From Pirellulaceae bacterium (GTDB taxonomy: Bacteria; Planctomycetota; Planctomycetia; Pirellulales; Pirellulaceae), in assembly GCA_023382975.1 (NCBI GenBank), contig JAHDXO010000046.1:1-55611 (forward strand): a stretch of DNA of 55,611 nucleotides. Reading direction: 5' to 3'. Of this stretch, positions 42,078 to 50,795 are shown in pieces. Within the stretch, counting starts at the first letter, position 1. Every line of letters starts with the position of its first letter. The notes beneath the pieces are model-generated. The model did no database searches, was not told where the DNA came from, and was given only the letters and a program-made list of their open reading frames with translations. The position numbers were made by a program, and so were the translations under genes.

Positions 42078-45000
42078 ATGAACTCTCAGAGTAAACTCGC
42101 CAGCCTGGCAGTGTTGTTCGTCCTAGCTTCCGTGACAGCGAGGGCAGCGGACGTTCCCGAAAGACTCCCCCCCAAACACGTCTGGGACCACGCCGCCGTC
42201 GCGCGCTGCTCCAGCACATACCAACGCGAAGTCATCGCCGATCCGCAAGCGAAAGATGGCCGAGCCGCTCGGCTCACCGGCGAAGCCAACTTCGTCAGCA
42301 TGCATGACGAGATTCGGACCGCGCGCGGAAAGAACCGCTTCACCGTTCGCCTGCGGCTGCCTCAAGGCGGCCGTTTCGTCACGGACCTCGAAGTCGGCGG
42401 CCGAGGTTTTCTGAGTCGTGCGCCGATCGAATTCTCCGACTTGTCTGCCGACGGCAGCTTTGCGGAACGAACGGTGGAGTTGCACCTGCCAGGCGATCTG
42501 AACGTCGTGTCCCTTCGCGGCGGGCTGCCACGGGATCTTGTCGTCGACCGGATCGAAGTGGAACCGGTCCCCGACGCCGCCACGGTCGAGGTGGCATCGG
42601 CCCGGATGGACAAGCTCGTATACGCGCCGGGCGAAACCGCCGAGGTCACTGTTCTGTTGGCCAACTATGCCGGCCGGGAGCAAACCGCACGTGTGCGGTT
42701 CGTCGTCGAACGCGGGATAGGCGAGGAAACGCTCCTCGCCGAACGCGACCTCCCGTTGTCGGCGGACACGGGGCTCCAAGCCGTGACGCTGCCGCTGGGG
42801 GCGTTGCCCAAGGGCGGATACCAGTCGCGGGCGGAGGTGCTGCAGGACGGCCGAGCCGTCTCCGCAGCGCGCGACGTGTTCGCCGTCACCGACCGGCCGC
42901 TGCGCGCGGGACAGTATGGCATTTTCAACCTGCACCAAGCTTACTCAGCGGCTGAGGCCGACGCCAACGTTCAGGCCTTCCGCCGCAACTACGCCACGGT
43001 CACCGAGATCTGCTTCTGGGCGCCGTGCGACATGAGCCAGCTCGTGCCGCCGCCCGGCAAGGACCGCTGGTGGTCGGGACAGACCGGGCAGAGGTTCAGT
43101 ACCGAGCAGCTTCGCACCTGTATCGCCAAAGCCCATGCGCAGGGCATCCGTGTGCTGGGGTACGCCGACTACAGCGTCATCTTCGGTTTCCGCGGCTATG
43201 ACTTCGGGCGGCGATTCCCGGATTGCCTCGACTGGCGGACGCAGAACGACAACGGCTTCGTCTGGCTCGGTTTCAACTCGAAGAACATGGGCTTGGATTC
43301 GGATCTGCGCGCGGAGGACGATGCCCGCACGGATGTGAAGGTCACGGGCGTCTCCCGCACGCTGCACACCAACCCAGCCGCCTTCCGCTGGCACGCCGAC
43401 CAGATGGTCGCGTCGATGAAGCACTTTGGCTGGGATGGATTCCGCTACGACGACCCGATCGACTACGACGCTCGGCAGGTGGATCTGCAGGGGCGCGAGG
43501 CGCCGTTCCATCAACTTGGTTTGGCCGAGATCACCGCCTACCGCCGGCACCGCATCGACCAGGCCAAATCGGGCGCGCTGCTCGGTCACAACGGCGATCC
43601 GATGCGGGCGTCGTCCGATGCCATGTACGTCTCGGATGATCCCCAACGGATGGACAAGCAGGAGACGGCGGTGATGCGCGACGGCGGGTTCATGCTCCAG
43701 GAGGGATGGTCCAATTACCTGATGGGGCCTGATGCGAAAGCGACCTGGGCTCAGTGGCGGGACCGGAATGTCACTGCCGGCCGGGCTGCGCGGCGCGTGA
43801 ACGGCGATGTCTGTGTCATTGCCGACATCCGCGACCACGCGCCAGCATGGCGAAAGTCGCTGATCACCGCGCTGCTGCTGGCTGCCGGAAACCATATCGC
43901 GTACAACCGCGAAGGCGACCGGTCCTTCCTCGGCTTGGCGACCCGTCACTGCGAGTTGATCTACGGTGACGACCTTCGCTGGTTCAGCAGGGAAGATGCG
44001 GGAACGTTCGTCCAGGTGGATGCCGGCGGCCGATCGGTCTGGTGGCAGGATTATGTCCGTTGTCTGCCCGGCCAACCCGGCCAACGGACGTACCTCGTTC
44101 ATCTGATCAACCCGCCGGAGGGCGAAACCATCAACGACAGCCGCGAACCGCGGCCGCTGCAGGACATCCGGGTCGCCCTGAAGCCGCCCTCAGGTTGGCG
44201 GCCGAATCGGGCGTGGCTGGTGGGTGTTGAGCGACAGCGGCCCTTTGTGGAAGCCGTCGTCGGGCAGACTCGGCGCAACGATGGCCGAGACGAACCGTAT
44301 CTGGAACGACTTTGCGAGCCGAAGGGCACCGCGACGGCGGAGCCACTGCGACTGGACGGCTACGCGGTGCGTGTGCCGGAACTGAGGATATGGGGCCTTG
44401 TGGCCATCGAGTGCGACGGTCCGGCAGCCGAGGAGCTGCCCGCCGATGGGAAGCCCCTTGATGCTGCTCCGAAGATCCCCGACGTCACCGCGCCCATTCA
44501 CGCCGCCCAGGCCAGTGCGTGGGAGTTCGCCAAGCTGGACGTGCGGGCGCTGGCCGGTGGCGACCGCCAGCGGATCGTCACGGACGAATTGGCGTCGAAG
44601 GGACGCGCCGTGGAATTGAAACATTCTCTGGCGGTGCGAGTCCAACGGAATCCGGGCCTGAACTGGGGCTGGGTCCAACCGATTCCGACGGGCCGCTACC
44701 GGGTCACCGTGCGCTGCCGTGCGCCGCAACCGTCGGCCGGGAAACTGACGCTCACGTGTTCGACGGCCAGCGAGGCTCACGAGCAGAACAAGTTCCCGGC
44801 GTTTCCGAAGTTCCAGGCAACGCACGACTGGGACCTGGCGAACGTCCGGGCGGATCGCTACGGCGTTCTCGTCGCCGAAATGCGCTGGGACGAGATGCCG
44901 CACGAGGCCGAGTTGCGATTCGAGAGCGACGCGCCCGGATTGCTCTTGGAGGGTGTGCTGGTCGAGTGCCTGCAGATCTTGGACACCGAGCGGATCAAAG

Positions 45001-45731
45001 TCTGGAAAGACGGTTGGCCCGCCGGCGCGACGTTGGCGGCGCACCCGGGCACCAACGTCTGGTTCGCTCAGGGCCTGTACCACGACTACTACCGTCTGGA
45101 CGCGGTCCTCAATGATCTGCCCGCCCCCGTGACGGTGGACCGCGCCGTGCATTTCAAAGTGGGCCAGCATCCGACCGGCTTTCAGGGCGCCTCGTTCCCC
45201 AACGCGGAGAAGCTTGCCCAGTACGATTTGATCGTCATTGCGAACGTCGACCTGATCACCTTCCGTGTGCCCGAACGCGACCGCTTGCGAGGTTGGGTCG
45301 AAGCCGGTGGACGCCTCCTGATGCTCGGCGGCCCCTACACGTTCGGCAGCGGCGACTGGCATCTGTCCGACCTGCTCGCGCCGTTGTACCCCGCCGAGAT
45401 TTCCGGCCGCTACGATTTGCAGCCGGTGGGCGTCGAGAAGGCCATCAAATTGGAGCCTGTCGGCTCGCTCGCTCAGAAGCTAGACTGGAGTGCGTCGCCC
45501 GTGGTGCTTTGGCAGCACGTGATGAAGGCCAAGCCGGATGCGACGGTGCATGTGGCGGCCGGAAATCATCCCGTCATCGTCAGCCACTCTTACGGCAAAG
45601 GCCAAGTCTGCTTCGTCACGGCCGCGCCCCTGGGCGACGCCCCGCCAGGCGAAACGGCCTTCTGGGACTGGCCCCAGTGGCCGGCGCTGATGGGGACGGT
45701 GCTCCGGGACTTGCTGGCGATCTTTCCTTGA
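42078..45731 (+). CDS. Giant secreted glycoside-hydrolase-like TIM-barrel protein with amidotransferase-fold C-terminal domain
   Basis: 1217 residues. The ATG at 42078 follows AAAGGAG, with signal peptide SLAVLFVLASVTARAAD. Residues about 30-270 are two beta domains, the second reading like an Ig-type spacer (YAPGETAEVTVLLANYAGRE). About 280-620 is a sugar-active barrel: FNLHQAYSAAEADANVQAFR, AKAHAQGIRVLGYADYSVIF, HFGWDGFRYDDPIDYDARQV, FMLQEGWSNYLMG. The Asp pair in RYDDPID and the Glu in LQEGW are good nucleophile and acid/base candidates, reminiscent of GH66-type or GH13-like barrels. About 1020-1200 is a glutamine-amidotransferase-like sensor domain (YDLIVIANVDLITFRVPERD, EAGGRLLMLGGPYTFGSGDW). 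It closes the four-gene secreted cluster. Its last 82 bases are duplicated at 46608-46689, beyond the toxin-antitoxin pair. Confidence 0.75.
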   Translation: MNSQSKLASLAVLFVLASVTARAADVPERLPPKHVWDHAAVARCSSTYQREVIADPQAKDGRAARLTGEANFVSMHDEIRTARGKNRFTVRLRLPQGGRFVTDLEVGGRGFLSRAPIEFSDLSADGSFAERTVELHLPGDLNVVSLRGGLPRDLVVDRIEVEPVPDAATVEVASARMDKLVYAPGETAEVTVLLANYAGREQTARVRFVVERGIGEETLLAERDLPLSADTGLQAVTLPLGALPKGGYQSRAEVLQDGRAVSAARDVFAVTDRPLRAGQYGIFNLHQAYSAAEADANVQAFRRNYATVTEICFWAPCDMSQLVPPPGKDRWWSGQTGQRFSTEQLRTCIAKAHAQGIRVLGYADYSVIFGFRGYDFGRRFPDCLDWRTQNDNGFVWLGFNSKNMGLDSDLRAEDDARTDVKVTGVSRTLHTNPAAFRWHADQMVASMKHFGWDGFRYDDPIDYDARQVDLQGREAPFHQLGLAEITAYRRHRIDQAKSGALLGHNGDPMRASSDAMYVSDDPQRMDKQETAVMRDGGFMLQEGWSNYLMGPDAKATWAQWRDRNVTAGRAARRVNGDVCVIADIRDHAPAWRKSLITALLLAAGNHIAYNREGDRSFLGLATRHCELIYGDDLRWFSREDAGTFVQVDAGGRSVWWQDYVRCLPGQPGQRTYLVHLINPPEGETINDSREPRPLQDIRVALKPPSGWRPNRAWLVGVERQRPFVEAVVGQTRRNDGRDEPYLERLCEPKGTATAEPLRLDGYAVRVPELRIWGLVAIECDGPAAEELPADGKPLDAAPKIPDVTAPIHAAQASAWEFAKLDVRALAGGDRQRIVTDELASKGRAVELKHSLAVRVQRNPGLNWGWVQPIPTGRYRVTVRCRAPQPSAGKLTLTCSTASEAHEQNKFPAFPKFQATHDWDLANVRADRYGVLVAEMRWDEMPHEAELRFESDAPGLLLEGVLVECLQILDTERIKVWKDGWPAGATLAAHPGTNVWFAQGLYHDYYRLDAVLNDLPAPVTVDRAVHFKVGQHPTGFQGASFPNAEKLAQYDLIVIANVDLITFRVPERDRLRGWVEAGGRLLMLGGPYTFGSGDWHLSDLLAPLYPAEISGRYDLQPVGVEKAIKLEPVGSLAQKLDWSASPVVLWQHVMKAKPDATVHVAAGNHPVIVSHSYGKGQVCFVTAAPLGDAPPGETAFWDWPQWPALMGTVLRDLLAIFP

Positions 45732-45751
45732 GTTTTCCCGCCAAGCGTTTC

Positions 45752-45868
45752 TCAAATCGTTGTCGGGCCCAAATGCACCGAGACGGTGCTGCTGTCGCGC
45801 GTGATGTTCCAGGACTTCTCCGACCTCTCGTCTCGGTAGTCCAGCGATCGGGTCTCCATGAACTGCAT
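45752..45868 (-). CDS. Possible short third gene after MazF, uncertain
   Basis: 38 residues (METRSLDYRDERSEKSWNIT then RDSSTVSVHLGPTTI) starting just after the toxin stop, where TGAGGAG runs directly into the ATG. A second ATG three codons in would have better spacing. The composition looks coding and polar. I do not recognise it. It could be the C-terminal stub of an older gene at the insertion site rather than a functional protein. Confidence 0.3.
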   Translation of the reverse strand: MQFMETRSLDYRDERSEKSWNITRDSSTVSVHLGPTTI

Positions 45869-45872
45869 CTCC

Positions 45873-46214
45873 TCATAGCTGTAATAATGTTCGCAGCTTT
45901 TCGTCCACTTCGGCTGCCGTATCGGCAGAGAGTACGCCCAGGCGACGAACCACATTGCGAGCATGAATGGTGGCCAGCTTGTGCAGGCGAAGCACCGATG
46001 CCGTCTTGAGGTTTGTCGAGGCGTGTTCGGCCAAGGTCGGATTGAGCAAGAGATCCGATGGCAACAAAGTGGGCGGAATCACCGAAGAGATGTAGGCGAC
46101 CAGGGTTTCCGGCACATCCCCTACCGGTCCCGTCAGCAACAGCACGGGCCGCAGTTTCATACCGGCGCTGCCACCGAATGGGAAACTCGCCAGGTAAATT
46201 TCGTCAGGGTACAT
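45873..46214 (-). CDS. MazF/PemK-type toxin, predicted mRNA endoribonuclease
   Basis: 113 residues starting at the ATG at 46214 (MYPDEIYLASFPFGG). Family features: the N-terminal Asp-Ile/Glu-Tyr strand, KLRPVLLLTG, the AYISSVIPP strand, and LKTASVLRLHKLATIHARNV with RRLG, which is the conserved Ser/Lys-leading strand and linker of PemK/MazF folds. Such toxins cleave mRNA and are blocked by a co-expressed antitoxin. The start lies 11 bases inside the upstream antitoxin gene, so translation is coupled, as in classic type II pairs. Length and motifs look complete, so it is probably active. Confidence 0.85.
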   Translation of the reverse strand: MYPDEIYLASFPFGGSAGMKLRPVLLLTGPVGDVPETLVAYISSVIPPTLLPSDLLLNPTLAEHASTNLKTASVLRLHKLATIHARNVVRRLGVLSADTAAEVDEKLRTLLQL

Positions 46215-46437
46215 GGACCGGCTCTCCGTCCGCCAGCGTGTAGATGTCCTGACTCGCGTCACCCAAGTCGCCCGCCCATTCTTCAGCCACGCCCATCATC
46301 CAGGCGTTTCCGGCATCGTCCTCTGGCACGGTCGACATGACCAGGACTTTCACCGGCCCAGGCGGGACCGAATCGGGAACGACGGCGAAAAGCTGGTGCT
46401 TTTCATCAACCTGCCCGATCACGTTTACCGCATTCAT
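46204..46437 (-). CDS. Antitoxin partner of the MazF/PemK toxin
   Basis: 77 residues (MNAVNVIGQVDEKHQLFAVV, VPPGPVKVLVM, EDDAGNAWMMGVAEEWAGDL, DIYTLADGEPVHVP). I recognise this composition as the small protein usually placed directly before PemK-type toxins in planctomycetes and cyanobacteria. GGAG lies 7 bases before the ATG at 46437. It ends 11 bases into the toxin gene. The N-terminal segment would carry DNA binding and autoregulation; the acidic C-terminal tail would contact the toxin. Both roles are inferred from type II systems in general. Confidence 0.8.
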   Translation of the reverse strand: MNAVNVIGQVDEKHQLFAVVPDSVPPGPVKVLVMSTVPEDDAGNAWMMGVAEEWAGDLGDASQDIYTLADGEPVHVP

Positions 46438-46607
46438 GGATTCACTCCGGCCGCATGGATTAAGGAGACGGGTTTCAGTTTATTAGATTGTAACTGGTAC
46501 GCATGACGACCGACAGCCAGGAATGATTCCAAATCCAGACCCCCAGCGAGCGATCCTTTCCTGGCGGATCAGGGGAAATGCCGGCGGGGCTCATTCGGAC
46601 CACCGCC

Positions 46608-46689
46608 GCCCCGCCGGGCGAAACGGCCTTCTGGGACTGGCCCCAGTGGCCGGCGCTGATGGGGACGGTGATCCGGGACTTGCTGGCGA
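46608..46689 (+). pseudogene. Duplicated 3' fragment of the giant gene ending at 45731
   Basis: 82 bases matching 45639-45720 with two mismatches. It would encode PPGETAFWDWPQWPALMG then TVIRDLLA, the end of the amidotransferase-like domain. It reads on into unrelated sequence and has no start. Together with the original it brackets the toxin-antitoxin pair as a direct repeat. Confidence 0.85.
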
Positions 46690-46810
46690 CAAAGGTTGAG
46701 AGGCCCTCGAGCGCAGCGAAGAAGGGCTGAGGCTGAAGAGAACGGAGGCTTCTTGAGGAAAGCCATTCCATGAGCAAGCTGAAGGCGAGACCATCGTGCT
46801 CTTCTGTCTG

Positions 46811-46926
46811 GCCCGGATTATTCACGGGGGCGAGTTGTAGCACAGGCAGCTTGCCTGTGTTCCCCAAATACAGGCTGGCAGCCTGTACTACGACCCCGCG
46901 CGGAGCACTTCGTGAATAATCCGGGC
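46811..46926. mobile_element. 116-bp MITE-like element with perfect 16-bp terminal inverted repeats
   Basis: Ends GCCCGGATTATTCACG (46811-46826) and CGTGAATAATCCGGGC (46911-46926) are exact complements. Inside are two palindromes, ACAGGCAGCTTGCCTGT and ACAGGCTGGCAGCCTGT; the second, with CTAC, is the inverse of the repeat at 14441-14462. No coding capacity and no obvious target duplication. Confidence 0.8.
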
Positions 46927-47301
46927 TGGCGCCCGTTGGGCTCCGATGGGCCATGCATCCAGCGTGATGTGATCGGGACACCGTCACGATGGCGGAATCG
47001 CTTTCATCACTCCGTCTGATTCTTCATCCGTGGGTCCGCGCTGCCATCCGTGCGCTTGTCTCGTTCGCAGCACCTCGGATTTTCACAACGCGGTGTCTGA
47101 CGTGCCGGCTGCACGGTGCATCCCCGTGTCTGGCCTGGCCGATGATGGCCCATGGATGGCAGAGCGGATCCACGCATCTTGCTCAGCCTTCCAGACATCG
47201 GAGATTATTTCGAAGCTCAAGGCCCCCGTTCCCGACCGTAAACTCGGGAGCCTGTCCCGGTCATGTTACGGCCTCTTGGAAGATCGCTATCGCCTGGGCG
47301 C
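46927..47301. other. Intergenic region, nothing identified
   Basis: 375 bases after the MITE-like element and before the stop of the minus-strand gene at 47302. Open frames here have no ribosome binding site or protein-like composition. No clear hairpin terminator was found. Confidence 0.5.
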
Positions 47302-48771
47302 CTATCTTGGACTGGGTGGCCGGTCGTCGGGATCGTGATATCCTTGGTGCGACTCGTCGATGACATCGTGTACGACTTGCTGCTGAAGGTCCAAATAAAC
47401 TGTGAACGTTCCAGGCCGTCCCTGGAACAGGAAGCGGAGGTCGTAGTGAAAGCCTTTCTCGGCAAGGTTCTTCCCGACGTGCCGATGGATGAAATCTTCG
47501 TCGATTCTTACGGTGATCGCTTCTGGCGGCACCATCTCGTCTTCGTCTTCCGGCAGCAGAGCGAGGAGGTACGGCAGCAACTGGGATATCACCCACTCCG
47601 TCCCGGGCGGCACACTGCATCCGGCGGCACCAGCAACCAGCAGGGCCACATGCAAGGCATTCATGACGTCATCGGGATCCAGGCTGTCGTTCTCCCAACA
47701 ACTGGCAGTGATCGTCAACGGCGACAGCTTCTTGGTCGAGCCTTCCGCGCGCGACCACACGAACAGTGTGGCATTTCTGCTCCTGCCCTCGCCGGCGTCC
47801 ACGTCATCGTACGGCCCCGCGCGGTTGCACCACTGACGCCCGTCCGCCGTCATCGAGAAGATGACGTACGGCTCGCAGGCGGTTCCCCAATCATCGTCCT
47901 CGTTCCAACAGTACAAGCCTTTGTACTTGAGAACGTACTTGGTGACTTGGACTGAGATGTCATCGGGCGCGGGCGGGCGTTTGCCCTGTCTGCTGCCCAT
48001 GCCGCCGCCGGACTGCGGGACGCCACGGTTCGCCAAGCGTTCGCCAAGCTGGTCCCGCAACCGATCGCGCAACGGCGGATGGGATGGCGGAGAGGGCGTA
48101 TCCTGCGCGGAGTCGGTCGCGTGGCTTGGCAGTTGGTTCCGTCCGGAGCCGCTTATGGTCGCTCCTGTCTCGAAGGCCGGAGCGTCGCCGAGCGTCCGCT
48201 CATCTTTCCGCCCCAGCGAAATGCCAGGCGGCTGGCCACGCGGGTGCTGGGCCTCGGCGGTGCGACGTTCTCTTTCCGGCACTGCAGCGCCCGGTCTGCG
48301 GTGAACCACTTGCAGGGTCGCGGGCTCCAACTCGCGGGCAAGAGTCATGGGACGCGTGGACGCGAATGCCTGGCGAACCAGGGCTGGCGCAAGCCGCGTC
48401 GCGGGAGACGCCAACGCCAGTTCCCGACCGACCAGCGCCGCCCGCTGGTCCGGCGTCAGGGCCTTGTACCCGCGCAAAAACTTGTCAAACGTACGGCTCG
48501 CGCCGGGCGTTTCCGCAATCGCCTTCTTCATGGCCGCGACGAGTTCCGGATGGGCACGGTTTTGGCCCGTCTTGGCTCCTTCGTAAGCAATCATCAGCAC
48601 CGCCAAGGCCGGCTGCTCGGCTTGACGATCCGCCGGCGGCCGCAAGTTGATCGCGTGGCTTTCGAGACTGACCTGCGCAGAAACGCAGTTCACATTCCAC
48701 CACATCGCCGCAACGGCCAGTGCGTACAGTTTGGGGAATCCAACGGATCGCACGAAAAGTAGCGGTTTCAC
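47302..48771 (-). CDS. Secreted protein of unknown function with a long disordered middle
   Basis: 489 residues from a GTG at 48771 with AGGAGG exactly 7 bases upstream, which decides the start over longer frames. Signal peptide FPKLYALAVAAMWWNVNCVSA. Residues about 40-140 are helical (FDKFLRGYKALTPDQRAALV). About 150-270 is rich in Pro, Arg and Gly and probably disordered (RDRLRDQLGERLANRG near its end). About 280-480 is a compact beta domain with cysteines and aromatic residues (YVLKYKGLYCWNEDDDWGTA, CEPYVIFSMTADGRQWCNRA, GFHYDLRFLFQGRPGTFTVY). The paired cysteines may form disulfides outside the cytoplasm. It ends with TAG. I do not recognise the family. Divergent from the phosphatase gene at 49102. 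Confidence 0.65.
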   Translation of the reverse strand: MKPLLFVRSVGFPKLYALAVAAMWWNVNCVSAQVSLESHAINLRPPADRQAEQPALAVLMIAYEGAKTGQNRAHPELVAAMKKAIAETPGASRTFDKFLRGYKALTPDQRAALVGRELALASPATRLAPALVRQAFASTRPMTLARELEPATLQVVHRRPGAAVPERERRTAEAQHPRGQPPGISLGRKDERTLGDAPAFETGATISGSGRNQLPSHATDSAQDTPSPPSHPPLRDRLRDQLGERLANRGVPQSGGGMGSRQGKRPPAPDDISVQVTKYVLKYKGLYCWNEDDDWGTACEPYVIFSMTADGRQWCNRAGPYDDVDAGEGRSRNATLFVWSRAEGSTKKLSPLTITASCWENDSLDPDDVMNALHVALLVAGAAGCSVPPGTEWVISQLLPYLLALLPEDEDEMVPPEAITVRIDEDFIHRHVGKNLAEKGFHYDLRFLFQGRPGTFTVYLDLQQQVVHDVIDESHQGYHDPDDRPPSPR

Positions 48772-49101
48772 GGCTAGGCCTCCTGTGCATAAAGAAACAG
48801 GAAACGAGCATTGCCGCGATTCTCCCGCGGTGCCCCGTGGAATCCGCGGCACCTCATAGTTCTTTCTATGCCTTTTCCAGTGTCCCGTCAACCGTCAATC
48901 GCGAGGTCAAACTGCGTTTACCCGCATATCCGCTGATTTTCCCCGGTTTCAGAAGCAAAGTCCAAATGTCACGAACACACGCTCGGACATGCGCCGAGCT
49001 CCAGCCGCGATTGGTGCCCCCTGGTCGCCCCGCGCTTTCCCGGCTATCCTTCGAGCTGTGGTCCGAAATCCAATTTCCTGTCAGTCCATCCCGGGCGCCG
49101 T
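48772..49101. other. Divergent intergenic region
   Basis: 330 bases between the minus-strand gene at 48771 and the plus-strand gene at 49102, so promoters for both should lie here. A palindromic patch around 48820-48860 (CCGCGG-type arms) could form a hairpin in the leader. No -35/-10 pair can be named with confidence. Confidence 0.4.
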
Positions 49102-49578
49102 ATGATCCGCCGGGTTCTGTTTCTCTGTACCGCGAACTACTACCGCAGCCGGTTTGCTGAGCATCTTTTCAACTGGCCAACCGAGCGTGAAGGGTTGCGT
49201 TGGCGCGCCGACTCCTGCGGCCTGGCCGTCGTTCACTGGGATGACGACGAAGTAGGGGCAATCTCCCTTCATGTCGTCGAAGCCCTGCGCGCGCGGGCCA
49301 TTCCCGTGAACGACGACCATCGCCGCCCGCGGCAGGTGACACACGACGACCTGGCCGATTCGCAACTAGTCATCGCGATCAAGGAAGCGGAGCACCGGCT
49401 GCTGCTAAGCTACCAGTTTCCTGACTGGGCCGACCGTGTCGAGTACTGGCACGTCGACGATGTTGACTGCGCGCCGCCCGACGAGGCGCTGCCGGTGCTG
49501 GAGCAGCACGTACGCGATTTGGTCAGCCGGTTGCTTGGCGCGGCGCAGGGGACGGGCGAATGCCGGGCAGAAGAATGA
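49102..49578 (+). CDS. Low-molecular-weight protein tyrosine phosphatase-like protein
   Basis: 158 residues. The phosphate-binding loop is at the N terminus, VLFLCTANYYRSRFAEHLFN, fitting C-x5-R-S with Cys near residue 9 and Arg near 15. The second residue set fits the fold (DSCGLAVV in place of the usual S-A-G-T region; VIAIKEAEHRLLL). The general-acid Asp is likely in DRVEYWHVDDVD near residue 117. Small enzymes of this family dephosphorylate tyrosine, or reduce arsenate when extra cysteines are present; those cysteines are not arranged that way here, so phosphatase is preferred. No kinase or exopolysaccharide gene is adjacent. The start at 49102 begins directly with the first strand, as usual for the family. 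Confidence 0.8.
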   Translation: MIRRVLFLCTANYYRSRFAEHLFNWPTEREGLRWRADSCGLAVVHWDDDEVGAISLHVVEALRARAIPVNDDHRRPRQVTHDDLADSQLVIAIKEAEHRLLLSYQFPDWADRVEYWHVDDVDCAPPDEALPVLEQHVRDLVSRLLGAAQGTGECRAEE

Positions 49579-49695
49579 GGATGGCCAGAGGGCGGACGCA
49601 CGCACCATGCGCAGAGACAGGTGCGTCGGCTGGAAGTAGCGCTAGGAAGCGGTCAATCGCTGGACCAGCCAGTCGCGGAAGCCATCCAGGTTCTT

Positions 49696-50595
49696 CTACT
49701 CGGTGGCCACATTGATTCGCTTGGCCTGTTCGTCCACCAGAGTGTATCCGTCGTCCGAGATCCGGATGCCCAGTCGTTCCATCCGGCAGAAATCCTGCTG
49801 GATTGCCAGGTAGACAGCCACCGTATCGTACAGCGTGCTGGAGTAATGCTCGGCCATGTCGTTGTCCTTATGGCTGTGTTGGCTCCAGATCCGGTAGTTG
49901 GCCATGATCGCTGCCGGGATCGCCTCCCGACAGTCGCGTACGCGCGCATATCGGTCGCCGTCCAGGGTCACCAACCCGCAGGTATCCAGCGGAGTGATCG
50001 TCATCTCCCAGGACGCAGCAAGTACTTTCTCGCAGGCTTTCACATCCGCCAGCACATTCCATTCAAGCGAGATGTCCGGATCCCCTCCATACCCGCGCCG
50101 CACACTGCCCTGCATGCCGACGAAGCGGGCCTTCTGGGCGATGTCCGGCGCTCGTTCCAAAGCCGCCGCCAAGTTCGGCAGCGGACAGGTGGCAATCACC
50201 GTGAGCGGTTTCTCGGAGCTGCGGATGGTATCGATGATCGCCTGGACGCCGTCCTCGTGAACTTGGCCGGGGTATGAACTCAGCTCGTAGTCCTTGACCC
50301 AATCGATCTGCGGCCCCACGGCGTCGGGTCTCTGACACAGGCCCACCCCGACGGGGATGTCGGTGCGGCCGACCGTCTGCAGGAACTTGGCCAGGATCTT
50401 GGCGCGGTAAGCTGGCTTGCCGAAGTCGCCCACCACCAACTTGACATCCAGTTCCGGGCACTTCAGCAACAACCCCAGAGCCCACGTGTCGTCAATGTCA
50501 TCGCCGATGTCCGTGTCCAAAATCACCGGAGTCGCCGCCCGAGGTTTGACCGGCTGAGAAGCGGCCTCCGTCCAAGACGCGCTCGTGCTCGACAT
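49696..50595 (-). CDS. Nucleoside hydrolase (IUNH family), C-terminal end apparently cut by a TAG
   Basis: 299 residues. The calcium-binding cluster is PVILDTDIGDDIDDTWALG near residue 25. Further family features are the VVGDFGKPAYRA strand-turn, PLTVIATCPLPNLAAALERA, then VGMQGSVRRGYGG, and EWNVLADVKACEKVL. Enzymes of this family split nucleosides into base and ribose. The frame stops at TAG (49696-49698) after INVATE. Reading on gives KNLDGFRDWLVQRLTAS and a stop at 49642-49644, which is the normal C-terminal helix of the family, so a TGG to TAG change is likely. It lies 200 bases downstream of the CHAT-STAND gene on the same strand. No signal peptide, so it is cytoplasmic. Confidence 0.85.
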   Translation of the reverse strand: MSSTSASWTEAASQPVKPRAATPVILDTDIGDDIDDTWALGLLLKCPELDVKLVVGDFGKPAYRAKILAKFLQTVGRTDIPVGVGLCQRPDAVGPQIDWVKDYELSSYPGQVHEDGVQAIIDTIRSSEKPLTVIATCPLPNLAAALERAPDIAQKARFVGMQGSVRRGYGGDPDISLEWNVLADVKACEKVLAASWEMTITPLDTCGLVTLDGDRYARVRDCREAIPAAIMANYRIWSQHSHKDNDMAEHYSSTLYDTVAVYLAIQQDFCRMERLGIRISDDGYTLVDEQAKRINVATE

Positions 50596-50795
50596 CGTTG
50601 CCTCCGGAAAAGAAACTGGTAGCGATAAGATATTCGAATTCCACCGATACGAATGATCCTAATCCGGTGAAGCTGGTGGAACAAGCGAGTGAGGGAACCG
50701 TGGCGGATCGGTGGGAAAGCGGTCATACCTTGAGTCGGAGGGTGGAGTCGGTCGTGAATTCGAAGGGCCCCGCCGTGGGGTTGGGGATTGCCACG

